Source: Saccharicrinis carchari
GTDB taxonomy: Bacteria > Bacteroidota > Bacteroidia > Bacteroidales > Marinilabiliaceae
Reading direction: 5' to 3'
NCBI RefSeq assembly: GCF_900182605.1
Contig: NZ_FXTB01000004.1
Coordinates: 124,001 to 188,000, forward strand
Length of the DNA stretch: 64,000 nt
The notes under the pieces are model-generated. The model had not been told where the DNA came from and searched no databases. It saw only the letters and a program-made list of their open reading frames with translations. Shown here one piece after another: positions 53,520-62,697 of the stretch (its first letter is position 1; each line of letters begins with the position of its first letter). The translations under genes were made by a program, and so were the position numbers.

Positions 53520-54695
53520 CTAGTTAATTCTGAAATGCTCTCTATTATGCTCAATTAACGCATTAATTTTTTTAACCGACAAATGTGAAAATAAGTCATC
53601 TTCAGGCGTGCTTGTTACATAATCTACCAGTTGCGTTAGGGATGACCTGGCTACATGCAAACGTGTGTCTGACGATGCGTAATAAATATACACCGTCCCG
53701 TCGTCATCGGCAAGCCAACCGTTTGAAAATAATACATTTGAGACATCCCCAACTCTCTCGTTACCTTCAGGGGCCATAAAATAACCGCCCGGCTGATGAA
53801 TTACCTTGCTTATATCCTGTAAATCGGTCATAAACAGATAAAGGACATAGCGCAATCCGGCGGCGGTGTTACGTACGCCATGTGCCAAGTGCAACCAGCC
53901 TTGTGGCGTTTTTAAAGGAGCGGGTCCCAAACCATTTTTAAGTTCATAAATTGTGTGATACTGTTTCGCATTGATAATAATTTCCTCATCGAGCGCCGGA
54001 ACTGTCATGTCCTTAACATAGCCAAGGCCAATGCCTCCCCCGCCGCCAACGTCAATAAAACCATCTTGAGGTCGGGTATAAAGGGCGTACAGACCATTGA
54101 CAAATTCGGGATGTAGCACTACATTACGTTGTTGACCCGAATGGCTAATCAAATCGGGCAAACGTTCCCATTTGATCAAGTCTTTGGTACGGGCAATACC
54201 GGCCTTTGCAACGGCCCTGCTCGTATCCCCTTCAGGCGCATTGGGATCCTTGCGTTCGGTGCAGAAAACACCATAGATCCACCCATCTTCGTGCTGTGTT
54301 AAACGCATGTCATACACATTGGTATCCTGCTCCTCGGTTTGCGGCATCGTGATTGGCTTATCCCGGAACCGGAAGCCATCAACCCCGGTATCACTTTCTG
54401 CCACGGCAAAATAAGATTTACGGTCTGCGCCTTCTACACGGGCCACAACAATGTATTTTCCGTTTAGCTTGATGGCTCCGGCATTAAAAACAGCATTAAC
54501 CCCAATTCGCTCTAAAAACAAAGGATTTGTTTGGCGGTTAAAATCATACCGCCAATTTAATGGAACATGTGCAGGCGTTAATATTGGATTAACAAATCGT
54601 GTGTACACCCCATTTGAAATATCTTCCTCCGGGTTAACTCTACCAATCAAGTCTTTAAATTGTGTTTTAACTTTCTCTATTCTTTTTTTAATCAT
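53520..54695 (-). CDS. GH130 phosphorylase, Man-beta-1,4-Glc type
   Basis: 391 residues, no signal peptide, so cytosolic. The five-bladed propeller of GH130 is clear: [41 protein letters not shown] with catalytic Asp 129, [21 protein letters not shown] and [23 protein letters not shown]. Length and motifs resemble subfamily 1, whose characterised members phosphorolyse 4-O-beta-mannosyl-glucose to mannose 1-phosphate and glucose, rather than the Man-GlcNAc enzymes of subfamily 2. Directly follows the symporter gene (12 bases). No mannobiose epimerase gene is in the window. Confidence 0.9.
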   Translation of the reverse strand: MIKKRIEKVKTQFKDLIGRVNPEEDISNGVYTRFVNPILTPAHVPLNWRYDFNRQTNPLFLERIGVNAVFNAGAIKLNGKYIVVARVEGADRKSYFAVAESDTGVDGFRFRDKPITMPQTEEQDTNVYDMRLTQHEDGWIYGVFCTERKDPNAPEGDTSRAVAKAGIARTKDLIKWERLPDLISHSGQQRNVVLHPEFVNGLYALYTRPQDGFIDVGGGGGIGLGYVKDMTVPALDEEIIINAKQYHTIYELKNGLGPAPLKTPQGWLHLAHGVRNTAAGLRYVLYLFMTDLQDISKVIHQPGGYFMAPEGNERVGDVSNVLFSNGWLADDDGTVYIYYASSDTRLHVARSSLTQLVDYVTSTPEDDLFSHLSVKKINALIEHNREHFRIN

Positions 54696-54707
54696 CTTAT
54701 CACGTGT

Positions 54708-56537
54708 TTATGCGTTTTCGTCTAATTTATTCCACCATGTTTTTTTGAGGATAACTGCACAGACAATGGTTATTCCTATTGTTATCGCCATTGGCAGGTG
54801 CTTCCCGAGTACTAAATAAATAGGGATAACGACCAGGCAGGTTTGTGCAACAATACCAACAATAACATTTAACATATCCTTTCCAAAATCCTTGTTAGCG
54901 GTAAAGGAAGGGTCTTCTGCTACCACTTTATCATGGATAGGTTTCCAAAAACCCCAGGGGCGTACTTTCTTGTAAAAGTTCATTAATGTTTCGTCATCAG
55001 TTGGTTTCGACAGGTATGTGCCGATGATACATCCGGCAACTGAAAGCAACAGCAGCAAAGGGAAATAGTACAAATCTAAAGTTTCGCTGAAGATATAAGG
55101 AAAAAGCAAAGCCGGTACAAGACCTGCTACCATCCCCCAAAAGAAACCCGAACCATTAAAGCGCCACCAATGCCATTTTAGCACATTGGATGCCACATAA
55201 CTTCCAAATAGGGCAGATACAATCCATTGCAAGATAGAATTAACATCACCTGCAAAAAAACCGAACACAATACTGATAACGACCACAAGGAGTCCGGTTA
55301 CGTAATTGGTTGTTTTAATTTGCTTGTTGGTGGCCTTCTTATTGTAGTACTTCAGGTATAAATCATTGACAATATAGGCCTGGGCCGCATTCAGGGTTCC
55401 GGCAAAGGTTGACATAAATGCCGCCAATAACCCGGCCAACAATAAACCCATAAAGCCAACAGGTACAAAGGCACTGATGGCCGAGGGCAATATCTGTTCG
55501 AAATCGATTTTTCCGGCGACCAACAGGTTCAGTTTATCGTAATGTAAAATGGCCAAAACAGCAAAACCTGCTATCATTAAGTAACGAACCGGAAGTAAGA
55601 CCACGCTTACAAAACCACTCATTTTAGCCGCTTCTTTAGGCGAACCGGTTGAAAGGATTTTCTGCATATCATAGTTGGGTGCCGGGCCAGCCAGACTAAC
55701 CAGGACTCCTTTAAATAACATCATCGAAAAAAAGACACTGAAAAGCGAGTACCCATCGGCTTTTATCTTATCATTTACTTCATGGATAATCCCATTCCAA
55801 TCCAAATCCAATTTCCATTTAAAAAATGGGCTCATCCAGCCATCAGGCACATTTAATGTTTGACCGTCCAATGCAGCAATAGCGATAACTGCAATCACAA
55901 TGGCTGAAACCGTCATGATAAGGTACTGAACAACATCGGCCCAAACAATACCGGACATACCTCCCATTATGGAGTAAAAAACAGCAAAAGACGTAAATGC
56001 AATACCGTAAATATGAGGCACATAGTGCGGCGGCACATCAAATGGCACAAAATCGGAAAATAACTCCCAGGGAATAAATATCTGTACAAACTTGCCGAGG
56101 CCTATAAAACCATAGGCCAAAAAGCCCAGACAAATAATCAGCGCAAACACCACAACTACGGCGTGCGATAGTCGTCCGTCACCCGCATTTCCAAAACGAA
56201 AACTAATCCATTCGGCACCTGTTGTAACGTTAGAACGACGCAACCAGGCAGACAGGTACATCATCAGGAAAACCTGATTAAAGACAGGCCATAACCAGGG
56301 AATCCAAATACTTTTTAAGCCATAAACAAATATGAGAGTCACCAGCCACATGGTACCGGAAATATCAAACATACCCGATGCATTTGAGAGCCCCAGCATG
56401 TACCAGGGTATTTTTTTTCCGCCCAGTAAGTAGGAAGAAATATCACTTTGGGCTCTTTTCTTAAGCACCAGCCCAATTATAATCGTTATCAGCAAATATC
56501 CGAGGACAATTGACAAATCGACCGTCTGCAACACCAT
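54708..56537 (-). CDS. Sodium:solute symporter (SSS family)
   Basis: 609 residues with about 14 helices. LeuT-fold SSS signatures: SYLLGGKKIPWYMLGLSNASGMFDISGT near residue 35, IMGGMSGIVWADVVQYLIMT near 195, and GLLAAFMSTFAGTLNAAQAYIVNDLY near 375. Such symporters import sugars or small solutes with Na+, driven here by the gradient the Na+-NQR can make. Its place between the phosphodiesterase and GH130 genes suggests it imports the disaccharide that GH130 cleaves. Confidence 0.92.
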   Translation of the reverse strand: MVLQTVDLSIVLGYLLITIIIGLVLKKRAQSDISSYLLGGKKIPWYMLGLSNASGMFDISGTMWLVTLIFVYGLKSIWIPWLWPVFNQVFLMMYLSAWLRRSNVTTGAEWISFRFGNAGDGRLSHAVVVVFALIICLGFLAYGFIGLGKFVQIFIPWELFSDFVPFDVPPHYVPHIYGIAFTSFAVFYSIMGGMSGIVWADVVQYLIMTVSAIVIAVIAIAALDGQTLNVPDGWMSPFFKWKLDLDWNGIIHEVNDKIKADGYSLFSVFFSMMLFKGVLVSLAGPAPNYDMQKILSTGSPKEAAKMSGFVSVVLLPVRYLMIAGFAVLAILHYDKLNLLVAGKIDFEQILPSAISAFVPVGFMGLLLAGLLAAFMSTFAGTLNAAQAYIVNDLYLKYYNKKATNKQIKTTNYVTGLLVVVISIVFGFFAGDVNSILQWIVSALFGSYVASNVLKWHWWRFNGSGFFWGMVAGLVPALLFPYIFSETLDLYYFPLLLLLSVAGCIIGTYLSKPTDDETLMNFYKKVRPWGFWKPIHDKVVAEDPSFTANKDFGKDMLNVIVGIVAQTCLVVIPIYLVLGKHLPMAITIGITIVCAVILKKTWWNKLDENA

Positions 56538-56606
56538 TATCTTAATTCTTTAGTAATTTACTACTTAGTGGCTATAAGAACATCCTAGTTTTCTTAGATG
56601 CACTAC

Positions 56607-57482
56607 TTATTTTAATCCGGCTGATTTGCCGTCCAACTGCCACTCCTCCCTTACTTCAACACCCAAATGATGTAGTGCCGTTACGGCCACATCAACCACA
56701 TTTACATCTTCCATTATCTTACCTTTTGATACACTTGGCCCGTGGGCGATGTAAAAAATAGTGGTGTGCTCCGGGATATTCTTTCCATGCCCATAAGCAC
56801 TGCCGCCATGATCGGTTGTAACAATTACCAACCAGTCTTCGTTCTGGTAGTTCTTTCGTGTTTTTAGTGCTTTAATAATTTTTCCAAGCTGTTTGTCGGC
56901 CTTTTCAATCTGCTTTAAATACTTACTGCTATCCAGTGAAAAACCATTAACATGGCCGGCATGATCAACGGCATCGAGTGCTACGAATAAAACATCCAGA
57001 TTTTGTTTTTTAACCGTCCTTTTAGCTTTACACGTCACCCACCAATCAAAAAGACGCCTTTTTTGAATATCGGCATCGCCCTCTTGCAGTATATTGTGAA
57101 TGGGTTTCCAATTAACAATGGAAGCTGTTGTTAAATCAGGATATTGCGCTTTAATGCGACGGAAAAAATGTGGGTATTCTTCAATGTTTGGGTTTTTGTA
57201 AGCATTAGATACCACCTTATGCTTATCGTGCCAAACCCCCGTTAACATACCCGTCCAACAAATCCCGCTACTGCTTATCTCGTCGGTTTGTGTAGTAAAC
57301 GAATAGGCACCATTTTGCCATAGTTTATCAATGTTTGGTGTGTTGGCTGCCAGCAAGGCATCGGGTCTGCACCCATCAATGCCCAAAATCAATACCTTCT
57401 TATTCCCCGCTAAGGAGATGGTGGAAAGAAGGCCGAACATCAGTATTATTGCATAAATTTTTCTGTTCATAACGAAGCTCAT
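56607..57482 (-). CDS. Exported type I phosphodiesterase (alkaline phosphatase superfamily)
   Basis: 291 residues with a signal peptide. Metal and catalytic motifs: LGIDGCRPDAL (Asp 36), the nucleophile loop SSSGICWTGMLTGVW (about 70-84), DAVDHAGH and TTDHGG. This is the nucleotide pyrophosphatase/phosphodiesterase type. Acts outside the cytosol on phosphodiesters, possibly phosphoethanolamine, phosphocholine or similar groups on glycans. The ATG at 57480-57482 overlaps the GH5 stop (TAATG); an ATG four codons on gives an equally good signal peptide. Substrate unknown. Confidence 0.85.
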   Translation of the reverse strand: MSFVMNRKIYAIILMFGLLSTISLAGNKKVLILGIDGCRPDALLAANTPNIDKLWQNGAYSFTTQTDEISSSGICWTGMLTGVWHDKHKVVSNAYKNPNIEEYPHFFRRIKAQYPDLTTASIVNWKPIHNILQEGDADIQKRRLFDWWVTCKAKRTVKKQNLDVLFVALDAVDHAGHVNGFSLDSSKYLKQIEKADKQLGKIIKALKTRKNYQNEDWLVIVTTDHGGSAYGHGKNIPEHTTIFYIAHGPSVSKGKIMEDVNVVDVAVTALHHLGVEVREEWQLDGKSAGLK

Positions 57483-59044
57483 TAGTTTAAATTTAACTTA
57501 AGCGTGCGTGTTTCTACTCTTCCGGTTGGCTGAATAAGCAACCAGCCATGCCTTGTTCCTTTCAGCGCCTTAAGTACAGATCCGGCCGGTAATTCGCTTT
57601 TATTAATACGCTCCACCTCAGGAATAAAAACCATGGTCGCCTCTTTAGTGCCGGCATTCTCCTTCCAGACCATTTCAAATACAGCTGTTTCGCGATTAAA
57701 ACCATAGGACAATATTCTTCCATTGGTATAAGCGGGATAGGGCCGTAACAATGCATGGGTGAAATAAGCTTTCTTTTCAGTCCCCGGATCGTACGACCAG
57801 TAGGCCTGGCCAAACTTGTACTTTTCAATAAGGCTAACCGCATATTGCGCAACCGGGACAATTTCTTCGCCATGACTGTAATAAGCTCCCCATTCGCCTA
57901 ACCACACCGGCATTTTAAGCTGTTCGCCCTTTTCCTTAATCCGCTTATAAATAAAATTTACACGTTCCGACCTGGCTCCAGCCGCATCTTTCGTATCCGT
58001 CACCAAGTCGTAACCATGCGGTGCATAGGCAACTAGCGGATCCGGCTGCCCATTTTTAAGCCTTACGCGTTCAATACTACTGCGAACTCCCATATTGCTG
58101 AAATAGCTATGCTCCAGAAACAAAATGGATTTCTGATCTACTTCACGAATTTCGTTGGCCACTCTTTGATACATGGCTTGCAGGTGCGTTGATTCAAAAC
58201 CCGCGTTAAACGCATACAGGGCATCAATAACATATGCATAGTTTTCTTCTGTCGACAGTAAGTCAAGTGCTTTGGTACGACTGCGTTGATCCGCCCAAAT
58301 CATCATGATTTGTTCTTCGCTAAGGGTTTTGCCTTGCGTTTTATAAACCAATTCACCATAGGCGGTTAACATGGCCTCCATTACCATTTTTGCCGAAGAC
58401 CCGGCAAAGGGCTCATTCATTATATCATACCCAATAACATGCGGATTGTTGGCATATCGCTTGGCTACGTGCTTCCATGCTTTGGCGTAATGATCTTGAA
58501 TGCCCATACCATCCGGTGCGGGGGTATTGTTCCAGAAATGATCGAAGGCCGTTTGAACGGCTTCACTGAGCATATATGCATCGCTCCAAATTGCGCCGGT
58601 AGTATGTTCCTTTCCATCGGTAATGGTGGCCCATTCCGGTGCTCCATCCGCATATTTGATGCTGAATAAATCCTGGTGCATATCTAATACGACAAACAAA
58701 TCGTTGGCCGCCGCCCATTCAATACGTTTATCTATCTCGGCAAGGTAGTCATCGTTGTAAACACCAGGCTCCGGCTCAACACCATCCCAAATAATAACAA
58801 AGCGGATACTATTAAATCCTTGCTGTTTCAATAATTTATAAAATTCCGGTCCACCTTTATAAAGGTATTGATCTTTTGGATTTTTATTAACTACATTAAT
58901 GCCGTGCAGGATTACCTCGCGGCCATATTCATCCACAAAGGCATCTCCTTCAACCGTAATTTTGTTAGGAAAAACAACTGTAGTATCGGTACTGCACCCA
59001 ATAATAAAACAACAGCTTAACAATGCAATAATAACTTTCTTCAT
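57482..59044 (-). CDS. GH5 endoglycoceramidase-like lipoprotein
   Basis: 520 residues with a lipobox (IIGC, Cys 17). A GH5 TIM barrel: HGINVVNKNP, GFNSIRFVIIWDGVEPEPGVYND, LDMHQDL (121-126), GYDIMNEPF with acid/base Glu 211, APHGYD and WLGEWGAYY with nucleophile Glu 384. The run VLDMHQDL, the pair WxGVEP-x-PG-x-Y, and the C-terminal beta domain after residue 440 match endoglycoceramidases, which cut the bond between the oligosaccharide and ceramide. Other GH5 subfamilies lack this combination. First gene of the operon ending in GH92. Confidence 0.82.
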   Translation of the reverse strand: MKKVIIALLSCCFIIGCSTDTTVVFPNKITVEGDAFVDEYGREVILHGINVVNKNPKDQYLYKGGPEFYKLLKQQGFNSIRFVIIWDGVEPEPGVYNDDYLAEIDKRIEWAAANDLFVVLDMHQDLFSIKYADGAPEWATITDGKEHTTGAIWSDAYMLSEAVQTAFDHFWNNTPAPDGMGIQDHYAKAWKHVAKRYANNPHVIGYDIMNEPFAGSSAKMVMEAMLTAYGELVYKTQGKTLSEEQIMMIWADQRSRTKALDLLSTEENYAYVIDALYAFNAGFESTHLQAMYQRVANEIREVDQKSILFLEHSYFSNMGVRSSIERVRLKNGQPDPLVAYAPHGYDLVTDTKDAAGARSERVNFIYKRIKEKGEQLKMPVWLGEWGAYYSHGEEIVPVAQYAVSLIEKYKFGQAYWSYDPGTEKKAYFTHALLRPYPAYTNGRILSYGFNRETAVFEMVWKENAGTKEATMVFIPEVERINKSELPAGSVLKALKGTRHGWLLIQPTGRVETRTLKLNLN

Positions 59045-59488
59045 TCCCTATAATTTTAAAGTGTTTTAATTTTCCAATCCTTGGAATTTTAACCTGAACT
59101 ATTCATAAATTATTTGGGCTGGCCCATAAATGATTGCGTACAAAATTCCGGACACAAACCTATATTGAATAAAGCCATCCGCCTTATTTTATTTGTGTTT
59201 TGGTGTAAAATCAATTTATTAGGTGTGAGCATACCCGAACACACGAATGAAACGTATGGCAAGTACCAGCACTAAATTCTGATTAAAAGATTAAACATCG
59301 GGAAACATTTATCCCAAATAGGGCATATTGGCCACAAAAAAGACCATTGACAGCATAACTGGAATAAGGGTAGAATTTTAGGATGAAAGCTAAAAAACAC
59401 AATGCTTAGGAAGCACGAATAGGCCATTCAGCGAATAAAGTAAGTAGTATCTAAACGTAAACTCCCGCTCACCTCCTTTAAAACGAAA
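59045..59488. other. Upstream region of the GH5 operon
   Basis: AT-rich. Minus strand TAGGTTTG (59155-59162) fits the -7 consensus about 110 bases before the GH5 start but has no -33. No operator or repeat was recognised, so control of the locus is not visible here. Confidence 0.4.
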
Positions 59489-59516
59489 AAACCTCAGCCA
59501 TGTTTGGCTAAGGTTT
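59489..59516 (-). terminator. Terminator after tRNA-Leu
   Basis: AAACCT-C-AGCCA (59489-59500) pairs with TGGCT-A-AGGTTT (59505-59516), one internal mismatch, four-base loop, with a T run on the minus strand. It lies 31 bases past the tRNA 3' end. Confidence 0.8.
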
Positions 59517-59546
59517 CTGATAATTTGGATGGTTTATTAATACCTG

Positions 59547-59630
59547 TACTCGAGGCGGGACTTGAACCCGCACGTCCTAATGGACACAAGATTTTAAGTC
59601 TTGCGTGTCTACCAATTCCACCACTCGAGC
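59547..59630 (-). tRNA. tRNA-Leu (anticodon TAA)
   Basis: 84 bases with a long variable arm (class II). Acceptor GCTCGAG pairs with CTCGAGT, D-loop ATTGGTAGACA, anticodon loop CTTAAAA, T-loop GGTTCAAGTCC. The 3' CCA is not encoded. It decodes UUA and UUG. Confidence 0.95.
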
Positions 59631-59640
59631 ATCCTGAAAA

Positions 59641-59667
59641 AAAAAGAACACGCATTGTGTTCTTTTT
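59641..59667 (-). terminator. Hairpin between the two tRNA genes
   Basis: AAAAAGAACAC (59641-59651) with GTGTTCTTTTT (59657-59667), five-base loop. It has the shape of a terminator in both directions, yet tRNA-Leu follows with no visible promoter of its own, so it may attenuate readthrough or serve as a processing site. Confidence 0.6.
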
Positions 59668-59675
59668 TCACGGAG

Positions 59676-59748
<73 letters not shown>

Positions 59749-59812
59749 ATTAAGTGCAGCAATCATGTAATGCGCATCGTTACTTGCATATGATATTTCG
59801 TGATTGCGGATG

Positions 59813-59843
59813 CAAATATAGGGCATTTTCGTTTACGTACAAA
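59813..59843 (-). promoter_or_regulatory. Consensus promoter of the tRNA genes
   Basis: Minus strand TTTG (59840-59843), 19-base spacer, TATATTTG (59813-59820): a full match to the phylum consensus, about 65 bases before tRNA-Gly. Confidence 0.8.
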
Positions 59844-59912
59844 TTTTTTTTAGCTTTTACCAAAACTTTTTCAGACCTACATTTTTAGCTCTCTGATTAT
59901 CAGAATAAAATA

Positions 59913-62537
59913 TCATCGAATACCCGCAAACTTTTTTATTTCGTTCAGTTTATTCAGGGCTTCCATGGGGGTTAAATTGTTAATGTCGGTGTTGGCTATC
60001 TCATCCCGGATTTGCTTTAGCACAGGGTCGTCCAACTGAAAAAAGCTCATTTGGTATCCTTCGCGGTGCTGCCCCATTTCGTTCACCGGTTTCGACAGCC
60101 CTCCCTTTCGGTTGGCACCCTCTAATTCAGCCAATATTTGGTTGGCACGATTCACCACGCTCTTGGGCATACCGGCCATGCGTGCCACATGAATACCAAA
60201 GCTGTGTTCGCTACCACCACGCACGAGCTTGCGCAGAAATATCACCTTGTTATCCACTTCTTTTACCGAAACATTATAATTTTTACAACGATCGAAGGTA
60301 CGCTCCATCTCGTTGAGTTCGTGATAGTGAGTGGCAAACAAGGTTTTGGCCTTGGCTCGTTTGTTTTCGTGTATGTATTCTACAATGCTCCAGGCTATGG
60401 ATATACCATCATAAGTACTTGTACCACGACCAAGTTCATCGAATAAGATAAGACTACGCGCCGATATATTGTTCAATATACTGGAGGCCTCATTCATCTC
60501 CACCATAAAAGTAGATTCCCCCGCCGAGATATTATCCGAAGCCCCCACGCGGGTAAATATCTTGTCAACAGCGCCAATTCTGGCCGATTCTGCGGGCACA
60601 AAACTTCCGATTTGCGCCAACAACACAATTAAAGCCGTTTGACGCAACAAGGCGGACTTACCGGCCATGTTAGGTCCGGTAATGATGATGATCTGTTGTT
60701 TTTCGTTGTCGAGATAAACATCGTTAGGGATATACTCTTCGCCCACTGGCAATTGTTTTTCTATCACAGGATGACGCCCCGATTTAATATCTATCACCTG
60801 ATTATCTTCAACAATGGGGCGTACATATTTATTTTGAGCCGCCACAGTGGCAAATGACAACAGGCAATCCAATTTTGCCAATAGATTTGCATTTAGTTGG
60901 ATGGCGGGCAGATATTCACCCAAGCTCATCACCAGATCATTGAACAGTTGTGTTTCGAGTGTCAGAATTTTTTCTTCGGCACCCAATATTTTCGATTCAT
61001 ATTCCTTTAGTTCCTCTGTGATATACCTTTCGGCATTTACGAGTGTCTGCTTGCGTATCCAATCCTGTGGCACCTTATCTTTATGGGCATTCCTCACTTC
61101 GAGATAATACCCAAAAACGTTATTGAAACTTATTTTAAGAGAAGGGATGCCAGTTTGTTTTATCTCGCGTTGTACCATGCTGTCGAGATAATCCTTTCCT
61201 GAAAACGCAATCTTACGCAGCTCATCTAACTCGGAGCTCACCCCCTGCCCTATCACACTTCCTTTATTAATTTGAGCCGGTGGATCGGTTGCTATTTCAT
61301 TTTCTATCCGTTGACGTATGGAGCTGCATGGGTTCAGCTGCTCACCAATACCTTTTAGCGTGCTGTTTCCGCTCTCTTCGCAACCTTTTTTAATAGGCTC
61401 CACTGCCCGCAGCGCCATCTTTATTTGCACCACTTCTCTTGGTGACACTCTACCCACGGCAACTTTTGAAACCAAACGCTCCAGATCACCCACCGGACGT
61501 AAGTAATCCTCCAGATCCTCTTTCAGATCGGGCTGCTTAAAAAAACACTCCACCGCCTCCAGGCGATCTTCTATCAATTTAACTTCCTTCAGTGGCAGGG
61601 CCACCCATCGCTTAAGCATGCGACTACCCATGGGCGATACTGTTTTATCGATAACCGAAACCAGGGAGTTGCCTCCTTCGTTTACGGTGCCAAACAGTTC
61701 GAGGTTGCGGATAGTAAATTTATCCAACCAAACGTATTTATCCTCCTCAATTCGCGATAGTCCGTTAATATGCTGTACCTTATGATGCTGTGTGAGGTCG
61801 AGATAGTGCATCACGGCACCTGCAGCCACTATCCCGTATTTTAAATTGTGGACGCCGTACCCTTTTAAAGACTTGGTTTCAAAATGTTTCAGCAGTCTGT
61901 TGCGGGCCGACTCATCGGTAAAAACCCAATCCTCCAGGCCGTAGGAATAAAACTTATCGCCAAAATGCTCGATGAATTGGCTACGCTTGCTTTTCTCGAA
62001 TAACACTTCCTTGGGCTTAAATCCATTCAACAGTTTATCAATATATTCAAAGCGGCCTTCGGCGGCCATAAATTCGCCGGTTGAAATATCTAAAAAAGCC
62101 ACCCCGGCACCATTCTTATCCATGTGTACCGATGCCAAAAAATTATTCTCGCGATGCTCAAGCACATTATCGCTCATCGCCACTCCGGGGGTAACCAGTT
62201 CGGTGACACCTCGTTTAACAATAGTTTTAGTAAGCTTTGGATCTTCCAACTGATCGCAAACCGCTACCCTTTGACCGGCTCGCACCAACTTGGGTAAATA
62301 GGTGTCCAGCGCATGATGCGGAAAACCGGCCAACTCAACATACGAAGCGGCACCATTGGCTCGTCGGGTAAGGGTTATTCCTAATATTTCGGCGGCTTTA
62401 ACTGCATCATCCGAAAAGGTCTCGTAAAAATCGCCCACCCTAAAAAGTAAAATAGCATCGGGGTGTTTTTGCTTAATTGCATAATACTGCTTCATCAAGG
62501 GTGTTTCCACCTTTTTATTTCCTTCTTTTTTGGCCAC
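59913..62537 (-). CDS. mutS: DNA mismatch repair protein MutS
   Basis: 874 residues. Mismatch-recognition domain I (about 12-125) with the Phe-x-Glu motif in VGDFYETF, connector, lever and clamp domains, and the ATPase domain with Walker [14 protein letters not shown], Walker [15 protein letters not shown] and ATHYHEL. It binds mismatches and recruits MutL. The start used is a GTG (62535-62537); the next ATG is 14 codons on, at [10 protein letters not shown] -7 box TATATTTG lies upstream at 62602-62609 (minus strand). Confidence 0.97.
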   Translation of the reverse strand: MAKKEGNKKVETPLMKQYYAIKQKHPDAILLFRVGDFYETFSDDAVKAAEILGITLTRRANGAASYVELAGFPHHALDTYLPKLVRAGQRVAVCDQLEDPKLTKTIVKRGVTELVTPGVAMSDNVLEHRENNFLASVHMDKNGAGVAFLDISTGEFMAAEGRFEYIDKLLNGFKPKEVLFEKSKRSQFIEHFGDKFYSYGLEDWVFTDESARNRLLKHFETKSLKGYGVHNLKYGIVAAGAVMHYLDLTQHHKVQHINGLSRIEEDKYVWLDKFTIRNLELFGTVNEGGNSLVSVIDKTVSPMGSRMLKRWVALPLKEVKLIEDRLEAVECFFKQPDLKEDLEDYLRPVGDLERLVSKVAVGRVSPREVVQIKMALRAVEPIKKGCEESGNSTLKGIGEQLNPCSSIRQRIENEIATDPPAQINKGSVIGQGVSSELDELRKIAFSGKDYLDSMVQREIKQTGIPSLKISFNNVFGYYLEVRNAHKDKVPQDWIRKQTLVNAERYITEELKEYESKILGAEEKILTLETQLFNDLVMSLGEYLPAIQLNANLLAKLDCLLSFATVAAQNKYVRPIVEDNQVIDIKSGRHPVIEKQLPVGEEYIPNDVYLDNEKQQIIIITGPNMAGKSALLRQTALIVLLAQIGSFVPAESARIGAVDKIFTRVGASDNISAGESTFMVEMNEASSILNNISARSLILFDELGRGTSTYDGISIAWSIVEYIHENKRAKAKTLFATHYHELNEMERTFDRCKNYNVSVKEVDNKVIFLRKLVRGGSEHSFGIHVARMAGMPKSVVNRANQILAELEGANRKGGLSKPVNEMGQHREGYQMSFFQLDDPVLKQIRDEIANTDINNLTPMEALNKLNEIKKFAGIR

Positions 62538-62601
62538 TACTTTTTGCTTTACTGTGGTACTAATCCGGCTGGCTTAGCTTTTAACTTTATTATTAACCGT
62601 G

Positions 62602-62609
62602 CAAATATA
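62602..62609 (-). promoter_or_regulatory. Predicted -7 element of mutS
   Basis: Minus strand TATATTTG, exact TAnnTTTG, about 65 bases before the mutS start. No clear -33. Confidence 0.4.
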
Positions 62610-62697
62610 AAATTAATAATCCGTAAAGATAAGGATAAGTGAAAGACGAAGTTAGATTATTGATTATCACAATAATTAACAGTATATTATAATCCAA

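Noticed and set aside
44809-59044. A plain plant beta-mannan utilisation locus
   Set aside because: GH130 and the symporter would fit, but GH26/GH113 mannanases and mannobiose epimerase are absent, and GH92 acts on alpha-mannose.
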